A DNA stretch of 64,000 nucleotides from Prochlorococcus marinus bv. HNLC2 (lineage in GTDB: Bacteria; Cyanobacteriota; Cyanobacteriia; PCC-6307; Cyanobiaceae). The translations under genes were made by a program, and so were the position numbers. The stretch's first letter is position 1. Every line of letters starts with the position of its first letter. Below the pieces are notes generated by a model. It was not told the DNA's origin and made no database searches. It saw nothing but the letters and a program-made list of their open reading frames with translations. Below are positions 51,195 through 61,765 of this stretch, piece after piece. The stretch spans positions 954,982 to 1,018,981 of the forward strand of contig GL947595.1 in the NCBI GenBank assembly GCA_000218745.1. Reading direction: 5' to 3'.

Positions 51195-54076
51195 ATGAAA
51201 AAACAGAATCAAAAGGACAACAGTTCTAAATTCTCTTATAAAGATTCATTAAATTTATTAAAAACCGACTTCTCTATGAGAGCAAACTCCATACAAAGGG
51301 AGCCTGAAATTCAGAAATTTTGGTCGCAAAATAATATTGATTTAGCATTAGGTAATAATAATAATGGTGAAGTTTTTACTTTGCATGATGGTCCTCCATA
51401 TGCAAATGGTGCGCTGCATATGGGACATGCCCTAAATAAAGTATTAAAAGACATAGTGAATAAATATAAAACCTTACAAGGTTTTAAAGTCAATTTTGTT
51501 CCAGGATGGGATTGTCATGGATTACCAATTGAATTAAAAGTATTGCAAAATTTAAAAAGTGAAGAGAGAAAAAATTTAACTGTATTGGAGCTAAGAAAAA
51601 AAGCCACTGAATATGCAAACATACAGATTAATGATCAAAAAGAGGGCTTTAAAAGATGGGGGATTTGGGGAGATTGGGATAACCCTTACTTAACCTTGAA
51701 AAAGACTTATGAGTCAGCTCAAATTGGAGTCTTTGGTGAGATGTTCTTGAATGGATATATTTATAGAGGTCTTAAACCTGTACATTGGAGTCCAAGCTCG
51801 CGAACTGCATTAGCAGAAGCTGAATTAGAATATCCAGATCAACATTTTTCAAAGAGTGTTTATGTTTCATTTTCTGTAGAAAAATTAAATGAATATATTT
51901 ACAAGAGTTGCTCTCAAGAATTACTTATTAGTGAAAATAAAAAAATATTTATATTAATATGGACTACGACGCCATGGACATTACCAGCTAATGAGGCTGT
52001 AGCTATAAATCCAAAAATTGATTATGTTTTTGCCTCTGGGGAGAGTGAAAAAATATTTTTATTTGCTAAAGACTTATTAGATGATCTTAATAGTAAATTC
52101 AAAATGAATCTTGAGCCAATTTTAGAGATAAAGGGTTCTGATTTAGAAGGGATTGAATATAAGCATCCCATAAAAGATAAAATCTGTAATTTGATTATTG
52201 GAGGAGACTATATTAATACAGATTCTGGAACAGGAATTGTTCATACTGCACCAGGCCATGGTATGGATGATTTTAATGCTGGAATAAAAAACAAGTTACC
52301 TATTACATGTGTAGTTGATGAGAAAGGAATCTTAAATGAAGATGCCTCAATATTTTGCGGTTTAAATGTACTTAAAGATGCAAATGATCAAATTATTCAA
52401 TATTTATCAGATAAAGGTAGTTTGATTTTGATGGAAAATTATCAACATAGATATCCTTATGATTGGCGGACTAAAAAACCTACTATATTTAGAGCTACAA
52501 AACAATGGTTTGCTTCTGTAGAGGGGTTTAGATCATCTGCATTAGATGCTATTGATAAGGTTGAATGGATGCCAAAAAGTGGTAAAAAGAGGATCCATTC
52601 GATGGTTGTAGGGAGAAGTGATTGGTGTATTTCAAGACAAAGATCTTGGGGTGTACCTATTCCAGTTTTTTATCATAAAAACGGAAAGGATATTCTTTTG
52701 AATAAAGATACTATCGCTCATATTCAAAAACTATTTAAAGAATTTGGTGCTGATATTTGGTGGAGTTGGAATGAAGATAAGTTATTACCTCAAAAATATC
52801 TTGTTGAGGCTCAACTGTGGTCAAAAGGACTTGATACCATGGATGTTTGGTTTGATTCAGGTTCAAGCTGGGCCGCGGTATGTGAACAAAGAGAAGAGTT
52901 GAAATATCCAGCTGATTTATATTTAGAAGGCTCAGATCAACATAGAGGATGGTTCCAATCATCATTGTTAACTTCAGTAGCTGTTAATAATAAAGCACCA
53001 TATAAAAAAGTTTTAACACATGGATTTGCCTTAGATGAAAATGGAAGAAAGATGAGTAAGTCACTTGGAAATGTTGTTGATCCCAACATTATTATCAAAG
53101 GAGGCTCTAATCAAAAATTAGAGCCTGCATATGGAGCAGATGTCTTAAGATTATGGGTCAGTTCAGTTGATTATTCCGTAGATGTTCCTATTGGAAAAAA
53201 TATTTTAAAGCAGTTATCAGATGTTTATAGAAAAGTTAGAAACACCGCTAGATATCTACTGGGTAATTTGCATGACTTTAACCCGATTTCTGAAAATATA
53301 GAAATTGATAAATTACCTATATTAGATAAATGGATGTTAGATAGATTGACTAACATTGCAGATCAAATTACATCTGCTTATGAAAGTTATGAATTCGCAA
53401 AGTTTTTTCAAATTCTGCAAAGTTTTTGCGTTGTAGATTTATCTAATTTTTATTTAGACATTGCAAAAGATAGATTATATGTAAGTGCTCCTAATGATTT
53501 CAGAAGAAAATCTTGTCAGTTTGTACTTTCTAAAATTATAGAAAATTTAGCTGTTCTTATTTCGCCTGTACTAAGTCATATGGCAGAGGATATTTGGCAA
53601 AATATACCTTATGAAATTCATGAAAAATCTGTTTTTCAAAGAGGATGGCCTGAAATGCCTTCTGAATGGAAGAATCCTGATATTGAGAAAAAGATATTAA
53701 TTTTGAGGAAGTTAAGAAATGAGATTAATAAGTCAATTGAAAATTGTAGAAATCAACAAACAATTGGCGCGGCTTTAGAAACGCAAATAAGATTTTATCC
53801 GATAGATAAAGAATTAAATAATGCATTACTTTGGTTAGAAAAGAGTGGAAATAAAAAAGTAGATATTTATAGTGATTGGCTTATCGTCTCTGACTTTGAA
53901 ATTGCAGAAACTGTTTAGAAAATTCTTTGATTATTGAAGATTGTGATCTTGGGAAGATACAAATAGCGAAAGCATTTGGATGTAAGTGTGATAGATGTTG
54001 GCATTACCAAAAAGAAGTTGTTGATGGAATAAACAATACAAAGTTATGCAAAAGATGTGCAGAAATAATTAGATAA
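51195..54076 (+). CDS. ileS: Isoleucyl-tRNA synthetase, frameshifted before the zinc finger
   Basis: Class I synthetase charging tRNA-Ile. Motifs: [19 protein letters not shown] (HMGH form of HIGH), the CP1 editing domain with [12 protein letters not shown] and [12 protein letters not shown], and KMSKSLGN. The frame as written stops at 53918 after FEIAETV. The expected C-terminal zinc finger (CDRCWHY ... CKRCAEI) continues in another frame to 54076. Adding one T to the T3 run at 53914-53916 reads [14 protein letters not shown] and gives 960 residues, the usual length. As the gene is essential, an indel error is likely. Confidence 0.92.
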
Positions 54077-54146
54077 AATTGCATCTTGTATTAATTCCAG
54101 AAATTCTATCTAAGAACATTTTTATATCTTCGCTTGTTTTAATTAT

Positions 54147-54392
54147 TCAGTTCTCAGATCCTCCTAAAGGAGCTCTAAGTAATTCGCATTTTGTAAAGAT
54201 AAAGTCTTTATCAATAATATTTTTTTCTAAATCATGTTCTATTTTATGAGTTGTAGAGCTACTGAATCCCTTAAAAATAATGACTTCAATAAATTCTTTA
54301 TTATCAATAAATATACCTTCAAGTCTTAATACTCTATTAGGTGATTTTGAACTAATTATTTCAAGTTTTTTTATTAAATCAATTGTCTCCAT
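54147..54392 (-). CDS. Small conserved hypothetical protein
   Basis: 81 residues of mixed alpha-beta character: an N-terminal helix METIDLIKKLEIIS, then beta-rich RVLRLEGIFIDNKEFIEVIIFKGF, ending RAPLGGSEN. No signal peptide or membrane segment. It is probably a cyanobacterial protein of unknown function; I cannot assign a domain. Its start overlaps the end of the DUF3177 gene upstream by 14 bases, so they form a two-gene unit. Confidence 0.72.
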   Translation of the reverse strand: METIDLIKKLEIISSKSPNRVLRLEGIFIDNKEFIEVIIFKGFSSSTTHKIEHDLEKNIIDKDFIFTKCELLRAPLGGSEN

Positions 54393-55002
54393 AATTTGAA
54401 AAATCTGAATTTCTTCCTGTTCTTGGAAGTTTAATAATAATCCATTGAAGTAGTCCTAATGAATAAATTAATAGTGAAAATAAACCTAAAAATTTTGCAA
54501 CTGGTTCAGAAAAATTACCACCAAATAGGAATCTAAATGATTTATTTATAATTGAGTATAAATTTTTTGAAGGCTCAATCCAAGGAATACATTCCCCTGA
54601 ATTAATTGATGTAATGCAAGATAAATTATTGATTCCTTGTGCAATAAATGCTAAGGCTATAAAAGTTAAAGCCCATCTCCAAATTTTTGTTGTAAATGTA
54701 AGATAATGAGAAATTTTATATTCATTTAATTCAGTATTAATATCACTCCAAAACCAGATACAAATAGTAGTTAAGATCATCGATATATTTAAAACTAATA
54801 GAGAAAAATTTACTTTTCCAACAAACAATATTAGGCTAATAAAAAATAGGATTGATATTTTCCAGTAATTTGAAAGTAATTTTTGAATTACTTTATTTTT
54901 TTCTTTTGTAGCCCAGATTAGGAGAACTATAGGAAGCCCTACAACAAAAATAGCTGAAATACGAAAAGTGATCCAAATTGTAATTTCATTAAATAACGAC
55001 AA
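54379..55002 (-). CDS. DUF3177 family membrane protein
   Basis: 207 residues with five hydrophobic segments (about 10-30, 45-62, 66-84, 108-128 and 177-200). The third and fourth are separated by FWSDINTELNEYKISHYL. A short polar loop containing two cysteines (SCITSINSGEC) lies between the fourth and fifth segments and may form a disulfide outside the cytoplasm. It fits the cyanobacterial DUF3177 family of unknown role. The small gene downstream overlaps by 14 bases. It is divergent from the FIST-domain gene, 72 bases away. Confidence 0.75.
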   Translation of the reverse strand: MSLFNEITIWITFRISAIFVVGLPIVLLIWATKEKNKVIQKLLSNYWKISILFFISLILFVGKVNFSLLVLNISMILTTICIWFWSDINTELNEYKISHYLTFTTKIWRWALTFIALAFIAQGINNLSCITSINSGECIPWIEPSKNLYSIINKSFRFLFGGNFSEPVAKFLGLFSLLIYSLGLLQWIIIKLPRTGRNSDFSNYGDN

Positions 55003-55074
55003 AACTTTTTCTTTTTAACACACTTAAATATTAAACCTCACCATACATCATGTGTAATTGTTATTGTCATAGTT

Positions 55075-56352
55075 ATGAATATTAATTCTTTAATTGAATT
55101 TATTTTAAATCGGCAAGGAACTAATTCTTTTAGTGTTTCCGCTTTATCTAACGATCCCTCCTTGGAAAAAGCAGTTGAAGAAGTTTGTTTAAAATTAAAA
55201 AATTCACCGAATGCTGATATGGCAATAGTTTTAATATCATCCAATTTTGCATCAGATTATCCTCGACTATTACCTCTACTAAAAAGAAAATTAAAATATA
55301 AGATGTTGATTGGTTCTGCTGTTGGTGGTGTTATTGGATTAAGTAAAAATAATTCATTTCAAGAAAATTTTAATGTACCATCTTTATCTATAACTTTACT
55401 AAAGTTACCAAATTCTAATATTATTCCTTTTCATATTCCTGAAGATGTGAATATGGATATGGATAATCCTTGCAAAGTCTGGAAAGATTGCTTAAACGAC
55501 TTTAACAAGATAGATCATAGTATCAATTTTTGTAGTGCAATAATGTTCGTAGATCCAACGATGAGAATCGTAGATCAATTAATAGGTTCTTTTGATTTTT
55601 CTTTTCCTAAAAGTAATTTAATTGGAGGTATCGCAACCTATCATCCCTTTTCATATGGATCATTATTTTATGAGGATAAATTATGTGCTGGTGCGACAGG
55701 ATTTCTAATTTATGGAGAATGGGGAATAGAAACACTTGTAACAAAAGGAGTTAAACCTTTGGGACCTATTCTTGAGGTTCATTCTGTTCAGAAAAATGTA
55801 ATCTACAAGGTTAAAGAAAATAATAATTTGGTTAGTCCTGTTGAATTTCTCCAGAATCTTATTGGGGAATTATCTTTAAACGAACGTGATCTACTTCAGC
55901 AGGCTTTATTTTTAGGGGTGGAGAATAAAAATTTAAAAATTACAAATAAAGGGAAGTTGTTACATGATGGAACTTTTGTTGTAAGAGATCTATTAGGAAT
56001 TGACCCAACAAATGGTGCATTGGCTATTACTGATAAGTTAACTGTTGGTCAAAGGGTTCAATTCCAATCACGAGATATTGAAATCTCACAACAAGAGATA
56101 GAATTAGGTATTCAAAATATGTTAAAAAAGACTGGTGAAAAGCCAATTTTAACTTTTTTACTTTCATGTATAGGGAGGAGTACATCTGGTTCGGGAAATA
56201 ATTATGGGGATTTGCAATCTGTAAATAATCTTTTAGGGTCAATTCCACTGTGCGGTGCCTTTTTTCAAGGTGAAATAGGTCAAATAAATGGGAACTCGCA
56301 TTTGCATTCATATTCGTCATGTTGGGGTTTATTAGTTAAAAGAAAAAAATAA
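55075..56352 (+). CDS. FIST-domain protein (FIST N and FIST C)
   Basis: 425 residues built from the FIST_N sensory fold (ADMAIVLISSNFASDYPRLLPLLKRKL, described as an alternating beta-alpha pattern, with IGSAVGGVIG) and a C-terminal FIST_C domain (LGVENKNLKI, VRDLLGIDPTNGALAI, LLSCIGRSTSGSGNN, CGAFFQGEIG). FIST domains are proposed small-ligand sensors linked to signalling proteins. Here it stands alone without an output domain, so its partner is unknown. ATG start at 55075. trmB follows 12 bases later on the same strand. Confidence 0.82.
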   Translation: MNINSLIEFILNRQGTNSFSVSALSNDPSLEKAVEEVCLKLKNSPNADMAIVLISSNFASDYPRLLPLLKRKLKYKMLIGSAVGGVIGLSKNNSFQENFNVPSLSITLLKLPNSNIIPFHIPEDVNMDMDNPCKVWKDCLNDFNKIDHSINFCSAIMFVDPTMRIVDQLIGSFDFSFPKSNLIGGIATYHPFSYGSLFYEDKLCAGATGFLIYGEWGIETLVTKGVKPLGPILEVHSVQKNVIYKVKENNNLVSPVEFLQNLIGELSLNERDLLQQALFLGVENKNLKITNKGKLLHDGTFVVRDLLGIDPTNGALAITDKLTVGQRVQFQSRDIEISQQEIELGIQNMLKKTGEKPILTFLLSCIGRSTSGSGNNYGDLQSVNNLLGSIPLCGAFFQGEIGQINGNSHLHSYSSCWGLLVKRKK

Positions 56353-56364
56353 TAAATTATTTTT

Positions 56365-57006
56365 ATGCGTCAACATGTAAATCCATTAAGTAAATATTTT
56401 CAAGAAATTGATTCAATCCCTAAAATTGATCAAATTTTTAAAAATTCTGCTTTACCTACTCATTTAGATATTGGCTGTGCTTCAGGTGAGTTTCTATTCC
56501 AATTAGCAGAAAATAATAAAAATTGGAATTATCTAGGTGTTGAAATACGGGAGAAATTAATTATTAAAGCAAAAAATAAATTAAAAGAAAAAAATATTGA
56601 TAATTTATATTTTATTTTTGGGAATGCAGATAATTTATTAAAGAATTGGATCGTTCAATATCCTGATAAGATTTTAGAGAGTGCTTCTATTAATTTTCCA
56701 GATCCTTGGTTCAAAAAAAAACATCACAAAAGAAGAATTATTCAGACTGATTTTTTGAATAGACTGTCACTTATTATGTCCAATAAGTCTCTATTGTTTC
56801 TAAAAAGTGATGTTGAGGAGTTGTATCAGTATATGAATTCAGTAATATCAAATTCTTTGATTTTTGAAAAAGTAAAAAATAAAAATCTAAATTATCTAGA
56901 AACTTTTAACCCTTCAAAAATTAAAACTGAAAGGGAAAAATATGCTATTTCAAAGCAGCTTACAATATATGAAACAATTTATAAAAAAATTATAATGTTT
57001 AATTAG
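56365..57006 (+). CDS. trmB: tRNA (guanine-N7-)-methyltransferase TrmB
   Basis: Methylates G46 of tRNA with S-adenosylmethionine. 213 residues. The Rossmann SAM site is [16 protein letters not shown], followed by [10 protein letters not shown] and the family hallmark [15 protein letters not shown]. The last 19 codons overlap the convergent glmM end by 57 bases. The C-terminus ([12 protein letters not shown]) looks normal to within a few residues. Probably co-transcribed with the FIST gene. Confidence 0.93.
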   Translation: MRQHVNPLSKYFQEIDSIPKIDQIFKNSALPTHLDIGCASGEFLFQLAENNKNWNYLGVEIREKLIIKAKNKLKEKNIDNLYFIFGNADNLLKNWIVQYPDKILESASINFPDPWFKKKHHKRRIIQTDFLNRLSLIMSNKSLLFLKSDVEELYQYMNSVISNSLIFEKVKNKNLNYLETFNPSKIKTEREKYAISKQLTIYETIYKKIIMFN

Positions 57007-58326
57007 ATTTTCAATTTTTTTTGTTATTTGTATAGAACAATTTTTTACAAGCATTTTATTTTCAGCTTCAACTAAAACTCTTAAAAAAGGTTCAGTTCCA
57101 CTTGGACGAACAAAAATTCTGCAAGGTTCTGCAATACTTGAAAGAGTTTTTTCTATGGTTTCATCAATGCTTTTTAATATAGAAGAATTTATTTTATGAG
57201 GAAGAGGAATATTTGTAAGTTCTTGAGGAAAAGCAGAAAAGCTAGTTTTAAGCCAGTTTTTTAATGTAATATTTTTTTTCTTACAATATCGCGAAATTTG
57301 AATAGCTGTTAATATACCATCTCCACAAAAATCATTTATTTTCGAGAGTATATGCCCAGATTGCTCTCCTCCTAAATAAGCTTTTTTATTAATAATTTCT
57401 TCGTAAATAAATTTATCTCCAACTTCTGTTCTATGGAGTATTCCGCCTAATTCTATCCAAGAATTTTCAAACCCTAAATTTGCCATAGATGTTGAAATGA
57501 GAATATTATTTTTTAGTCTTTTTTCTAGCATGAGTTCTCTACCCCAGAGAAATAAAATATGATCACCATCAAGAATATTTCCTTCTGAATCAATACCTAT
57601 TACTCTATCTGCATCACCATCAAAACTAAAACCGATATCGGCTGAATTTGCTTGAACTGCTTTTTTAATTGGATCAAGGCAAGTTGAACCGCATTTTACA
57701 TTTATTTTTAATCCATCTGCTTTAGAGTTAATTACTTTTATGTTCGCACCAAATTTTTTAAATATTTTTTCCGCGCAAGATGTTGCTGAACCATGACATG
57801 TATCAAGAATTATTTTAATTCCATCTAAATTCTCATTACCCATAGAGTTGATTAAACTATCCTCATAAAATTGAAGAAGGCTAGGATTTTTAATATTCTC
57901 TTTAATATTATTTGAGGATGTATCTAATGGAATTTTTTCTTGGATAGCTTGTTCTAAATTTTTTTCATATATTTTTTTTAATTTTTTACCATTTTGATCA
58001 AATATTTTTATGCCATTATATTCCGGAGGATTATGGCTTGCCGAAATCATTATTCCACTGCTGCATCCAAACCTTTTAATTAAAAAAGGAACTGCGGGAG
58101 TTGGACAAATACCAACATCTATAATTGTCTTATTAGCTAGATTGAGTCCAGTTTTTATCGCATCTAATATAATGTATCCACTATCTCTTGGATCTCTGCC
58201 GATTAAAATTGGGGCTTCTTTTTTTAGACTTTTCCCAAGAGCATATCCGACTTTTTTAGCAAAATCATAAGTAATAAACTCGTTAAATTTGCCTCTAATT
58301 CCATCTGTACCAAATATTGATTGCAT
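56950..58326 (-). CDS. glmM: Phosphoglucosamine mutase
   Basis: Interconverts glucosamine-6-phosphate and glucosamine-1-phosphate on the way to UDP-GlcNAc for the cell wall. 458 residues: [11 protein letters not shown] at the N-terminus, catalytic phosphoserine loop [13 protein letters not shown], magnesium loop SFDGDADR, sugar-binding GGEQSGH and phosphate-binding [15 protein letters not shown]. The final 12 or so residues ([15 protein letters not shown]) are unusually hydrophobic and run 57 bases into trmB. An A8 run just before could hide another one-base indel that would end the protein earlier. Confidence 0.94.
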   Translation of the reverse strand: MQSIFGTDGIRGKFNEFITYDFAKKVGYALGKSLKKEAPILIGRDPRDSGYIILDAIKTGLNLANKTIIDVGICPTPAVPFLIKRFGCSSGIMISASHNPPEYNGIKIFDQNGKKLKKIYEKNLEQAIQEKIPLDTSSNNIKENIKNPSLLQFYEDSLINSMGNENLDGIKIILDTCHGSATSCAEKIFKKFGANIKVINSKADGLKINVKCGSTCLDPIKKAVQANSADIGFSFDGDADRVIGIDSEGNILDGDHILFLWGRELMLEKRLKNNILISTSMANLGFENSWIELGGILHRTEVGDKFIYEEIINKKAYLGGEQSGHILSKINDFCGDGILTAIQISRYCKKKNITLKNWLKTSFSAFPQELTNIPLPHKINSSILKSIDETIEKTLSSIAEPCRIFVRPSGTEPFLRVLVEAENKMLVKNCSIQITKKIENLIKHYNFFINCFIYCKLL

Positions 58327-58449
58327 GCTTAAGTTTTATGAGGATTTATTATTGTTAATATTAAATTTTTTTTAATATTACCTTTTTTTGGATTTATATC
58401 AAATAGTTATTTTAAAAATATATAAAATAAAAGGAGTATAAATCAATTA

Positions 58450-58947
58450 ATGAAAACTAAGAGCGAAGCAAACTTATTAAAAGATAATCTTAAATATCTG
58501 ATATCAATTATTTTTATTTTATTGATAGTATGTTTAATTTTTTTTAAGAATACATTATTTCAAACTAGTTTTTTATTAAAAGAATTGGGTAAAACATCAA
58601 TTGATCCTGAAATTGCATTTACGACGAATAAGCCTATATTTTTGGAATTTTATGCAGAATGGTGCGAGGTATGTAAAAAAATGTCTCCTGGTGTAAGTCA
58701 ATTAAGAAAAGAATATGGAAAGGATATCAATTTTGTATTTATAAATGTAGATAATCCTAAATGGGAGAAATATATCAAGGAAATGAATGTTAATGGTATT
58801 CCACAAATTAACTTATTTGATAATGAATCAAATTTAGAAAAAACTTTTATTGGTTTGCAAGATGAAAGTGATATTAAAAAATCTTTAAAAAATCTTTTAA
58901 GTAAAAATGAAGTTAGAGATATAAAAAAACCTATACTTCAGAGTTAA
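58450..58947 (+). CDS. txlA: Membrane-anchored thioredoxin-like protein (TxlA/HCF164 type)
   Basis: 165 residues. An N-terminal membrane anchor (about 16-34, hydrophobic Ile/Leu-rich) is followed by a thioredoxin domain with the active site FYAEWCEVCKKMSP (CxxC as CEVC), NVDNPKW and the cis-proline GIPQINLFD. HCF164/TxlA proteins carry reducing power across the thylakoid membrane to the lumen for cytochrome c and b6f assembly. The orientation of the domain is inferred, not seen. It stands alone after a 123-base AT-rich gap. Confidence 0.83.
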   Translation: MKTKSEANLLKDNLKYLISIIFILLIVCLIFFKNTLFQTSFLLKELGKTSIDPEIAFTTNKPIFLEFYAEWCEVCKKMSPGVSQLRKEYGKDINFVFINVDNPKWEKYIKEMNVNGIPQINLFDNESNLEKTFIGLQDESDIKKSLKNLLSKNEVRDIKKPILQS

Positions 58948-58988
58948 GTCTTGAAAAAAATTACTATCTCTTAAGGGATCAATAATTA

Positions 58989-59639
58989 TTACCAATCCAT
59001 TGCTTCAGATACATTAGGGAAATGCTCCTTAAATATTTTTTTACAAGATTCGGCTATATCCATATGTTCTTTTTGTGTACCAACTTTAGTACGTAGTTGA
59101 ATATAGTGAATCCAAGAGCGGCATGAACCTGTCATGTAAATTCTTGTAGGAGTTGCTAAAGGTAAAATGAATCTTGCACATTCTTTAGCAATCCCATCAC
59201 TTAACATCTCCTGATATAAATTTGATGATTTATTAAAAAGATCAGCAATCTTTTGATGAAATTTTATTTTAATTTCTTCAGGAATATTATCTATACTATT
59301 TTGACGGTTTTCTAAATCTTGCCTTCTTAATTCAGGAATTGGTATATCAATTCCTAATAAGTTTGTGTCTGCATATCTTTGTGAAAATTCTTGAAAAGTA
59401 AACGATCTATGTCTCAATATTTGAGCAGCAATGCCTCGATTAGTTTCTATTTGAAGTGTCATGCATGATTGTTCAAAAACACTCCAATGTTCATGTTTTA
59501 TACAGTATTTAAGTAGTCGAGAAAAATTTTCATTTTTCTGATTTTTTGGATTACTTACTCTGGCAATATAAGCCATTGTCTTTTCTGCATCAGGAGTTAT
59601 CGATAGTAATTCAACATTACTCATATTAAATTTTTGCAA
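58989..59639 (-). CDS. thyX: Flavin-dependent thymidylate synthase ThyX
   Basis: Makes dTMP from dUMP using FAD, NADPH and methylenetetrahydrofolate, replacing ThyA. 216 residues with the diagnostic motif RHRSFTFQEFSQRY (RHR-X7-S). The central LRRQDLENRQNS region and the C-terminal HIQLRTKVGTQKEHMDIA carry substrate-binding residues. It overlaps dcd by 14 bases, so dCTP deaminase and thymidylate synthase are co-expressed, which makes metabolic sense. Confidence 0.95.
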   Translation of the reverse strand: MQKFNMSNVELLSITPDAEKTMAYIARVSNPKNQKNENFSRLLKYCIKHEHWSVFEQSCMTLQIETNRGIAAQILRHRSFTFQEFSQRYADTNLLGIDIPIPELRRQDLENRQNSIDNIPEEIKIKFHQKIADLFNKSSNLYQEMLSDGIAKECARFILPLATPTRIYMTGSCRSWIHYIQLRTKVGTQKEHMDIAESCKKIFKEHFPNVSEAMDW

Positions 59640-60219
59640 GTGTTACTTTTTCTGGTTGATTTTGATATTTTCCTTGTCTGTCATTATAGGTAGTTGCGCA
59701 TGGATCGCCTTCAAAGAAAAGTATTTGACATATACCTTCATTTGCATAAATGCGGCAATCTGCTCCAGAACTATTACTGAACTCAAGCGTTAAATGCCCC
59801 TCCCAACCAGCTTCTGCAGGAGTAGTATTAACTATTATTCCTAATCGAGCATAAGTACTTTTGCCAAGACAAATTACTGTAATATTCTCTGGTACTTTCA
59901 TTCTCTCTAATGCTACACCTAGGCCATACGAATGGGCAGGAAGTATAAAAAATTCTCCGTCTTTATCTTTCTGTAATTTTGTCTTTTCTAAATTATCAGG
60001 ATTGAATTTTTTAGGATTCATTACTGTTCCTGGGACATGCCTAAAGATCAAGAATTCATTAGAGGAAAGTCTTAAATCATATCCATATGAGGAGCAACCG
60101 TAACTAAGAACTGCTTCTTTTTTATTATGAGGATCTAGATGCCTTACTAACTTTGGTTGAAAAGGAGAAAGCATACCCTCATTAGCTCGTTCATTAATCC
60201 AAATATCATTTTTTAACAT
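59626..60219 (-). CDS. dcd: dCTP deaminase
   Basis: Converts dCTP to dUTP, the precursor of dUMP for thymidylate. 197 residues of the dUTPase-like fold: SYGCSSYGYDLRLS, AHSYGLGVALERM, CLGKSTYARLGIIVNTTPAEAGWEGHLTLEFSN with the catalytic Glu, and a C-terminal ICQILFFEG. A bifunctional dCTP deaminase/dUTPase is possible but cannot be told. It lies between the CobO-like gene (4-base gap) and thyX (14-base overlap). Confidence 0.94.
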   Translation of the reverse strand: MLKNDIWINERANEGMLSPFQPKLVRHLDPHNKKEAVLSYGCSSYGYDLRLSSNEFLIFRHVPGTVMNPKKFNPDNLEKTKLQKDKDGEFFILPAHSYGLGVALERMKVPENITVICLGKSTYARLGIIVNTTPAEAGWEGHLTLEFSNSSGADCRIYANEGICQILFFEGDPCATTYNDRQGKYQNQPEKVTLAKI

Positions 60220-60223
60220 GGTT

Positions 60224-60808
60224 TTATGAGCGTAGTTCTGTGAATTGATCTGCCATAAGTAAGAATTTTTTTGGAATTGATGTCCCTGTTAGAATGACAT
60301 CTCCTGAAAGAAATCGGTTATCAAGTGTTGAGATTAAATCATCTTCAGAAATAATTCCTAACTCAATAGGACGAAAAATTTCATCTAAAATTACTTGATC
60401 TTGCTCCCCAGATAATAATTGTTTTTTGCAAAATTCCCATAACTCAATTATGGAATTTTTGATTGATATTGAAATTGAGTCACTATTTATTGTATTTGGA
60501 TCATTATTTTGTTCAGGTGAGGTTTCAGGTCTAATCCATAAAAGATTACCGCAAAGTCTTATAGGATTTGATACTCCTTGTTTTACCCCTCCTTTCATTA
60601 GTTGGGCTAAAAGTACTTTTCTGCCAAGTGCTGCATTTCTTAGTGAATCTCGGATTATGGTCGCATAACTACCTCTATATGAAGATTGATAGATCTGGAT
60701 TTGACCATTATGTCTTATTCTTTTGATTTTATTTTCCGAATCAGAGGTTTTAATCTGATTAAATTGCCTTTGATCTTCTGAAATATTTTGTGTTGAACTT
60801 ATGACCAT
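60224..60808 (-). CDS. CobO-like (cob(I)alamin adenosyltransferase-related) protein without P-loop
   Basis: 194 residues aligning in layout with CobO/BtuR ATP:cob(I)alamin adenosyltransferases: RNAALGRKVLLAQLMKGG after the nucleotide-binding position, VILDEIF for Walker B and GDVILTGTSIPKKFL near the end. In true CobO the first strand leads into GxGKGKT. Here the loop at about residues 42-50 reads SSYRGSYAT, without the P-loop lysine. It may be an inactive or altered-function paralogue. First gene of a tight unit with dcd and thyX (4-base gap to dcd). Confidence 0.75.
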   Translation of the reverse strand: MVISSTQNISEDQRQFNQIKTSDSENKIKRIRHNGQIQIYQSSYRGSYATIIRDSLRNAALGRKVLLAQLMKGGVKQGVSNPIRLCGNLLWIRPETSPEQNNDPNTINSDSISISIKNSIIELWEFCKKQLLSGEQDQVILDEIFRPIELGIISEDDLISTLDNRFLSGDVILTGTSIPKKFLLMADQFTELRS

Positions 60809-60982
60809 TATTGTTTCTTGGTAAAGATTAACTACATCAAGTATAAGTAGAATTTATTTACGCTGCATATAGTGTAATTTTACTTAAAAGAATATTTTTA
60901 GAAAGAAAAAGCAAAAATTGTTACAGTTGATACAAGGAAAATCTGATTAACTATTTAACTTCTTTTTATATTCAAATAAATT

Positions 60983-61717
60983 ATGCTTCCCGCTCAAGGT
61001 GGTTTTACTCGCCTTACTTCCCCAAAAAGTGGCCAAAATTCAATTAATTCTGTTGGAGAACGTTTCCCTATTAATAGAACCTTAATGGAAGTCATAAAAG
61101 GTTTAGATGGTGCAAGTACCGAGATGGTTGAAAGATCAAAAACTATTTTTTTTCCAGGAGATCCTGCCGAAAGAGTCTATTTGATAAGAAGGGGCGCAGT
61201 TAGATTATCAAGAGTTTACGAAACTGGAGATGAAATTACAGTTGCTCTTTTAAGGGAAAATAGCTTGTTTGGGGTATTATCACTCCTCACTGGTCATAGG
61301 TCTGATCGTTTCTATCACTCAATTGCATTTACCAGAGTTGAGATGATAACCGCTCCAGCAAATTCTGTTCTAAGGGCGATTGAAGCGGATGCTTCTGTAG
61401 GATTATTACTCTTACAAGGCCTATCCAGCAGAATATTACAAACAGAAACGATGATAGAGACATTGACTCATAGAGATATGTCATCCAGACTTGTAAGTTT
61501 TTTAATGGTTTTATGTAGAGATTTTGGTGTCGCAGAAGAAAAAGGTATTACAATTGATCTTAAACTATCTCATCAAGCAATTGCTGAAGCAATTGGCTCA
61601 ACAAGAGTTACTATAACAAGGTTATTAGGGGACTTGAAAGAATCAGGTTTGCTAACAATAGAGAGAAAAAAGATTACAGTTTTTGATCCAATAGCACTAG
61701 CAAAGAGATTTAATTGA
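60983..61717 (+). CDS. ntcA: Global nitrogen regulator NtcA
   Basis: CRP/FNR-family activator of nitrogen-assimilation genes in cyanobacteria, stimulated by 2-oxoglutarate. 244 residues, with a longer N-terminus than freshwater NtcA (start ATG 60983). The cyclic-nucleotide-fold sensor is followed by a dimerisation helix ([20 protein letters not shown] region) and the helix-turn-helix [21 protein letters not shown], the invariant NtcA recognition helix. Upstream, 174 AT-rich bases separate it from the divergent cobO-like gene; I found no perfect GTA-N8-TAC site there. DUF3084 gene follows by 48 bases. Confidence 0.97.
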   Translation: MLPAQGGFTRLTSPKSGQNSINSVGERFPINRTLMEVIKGLDGASTEMVERSKTIFFPGDPAERVYLIRRGAVRLSRVYETGDEITVALLRENSLFGVLSLLTGHRSDRFYHSIAFTRVEMITAPANSVLRAIEADASVGLLLLQGLSSRILQTETMIETLTHRDMSSRLVSFLMVLCRDFGVAEEKGITIDLKLSHQAIAEAIGSTRVTITRLLGDLKESGLLTIERKKITVFDPIALAKRFN

Positions 61718-61765
61718 TTCATTTTTATTAAATTAATTAGTATGTAGTAAAGATAAAAAAAATTT

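Noticed and set aside
58989..60219. thyX-dcd as phage-derived nucleotide genes
   Set aside because: Base composition matches the neighbours and both are normal chromosomal genes in marine picocyanobacteria; no phage genes adjoin.
60825..60850. Possible NtcA box upstream of ntcA (GTA...TAC)
   Set aside because: The spacing is nine bases, not the required eight, so it is not a proper NtcA site.
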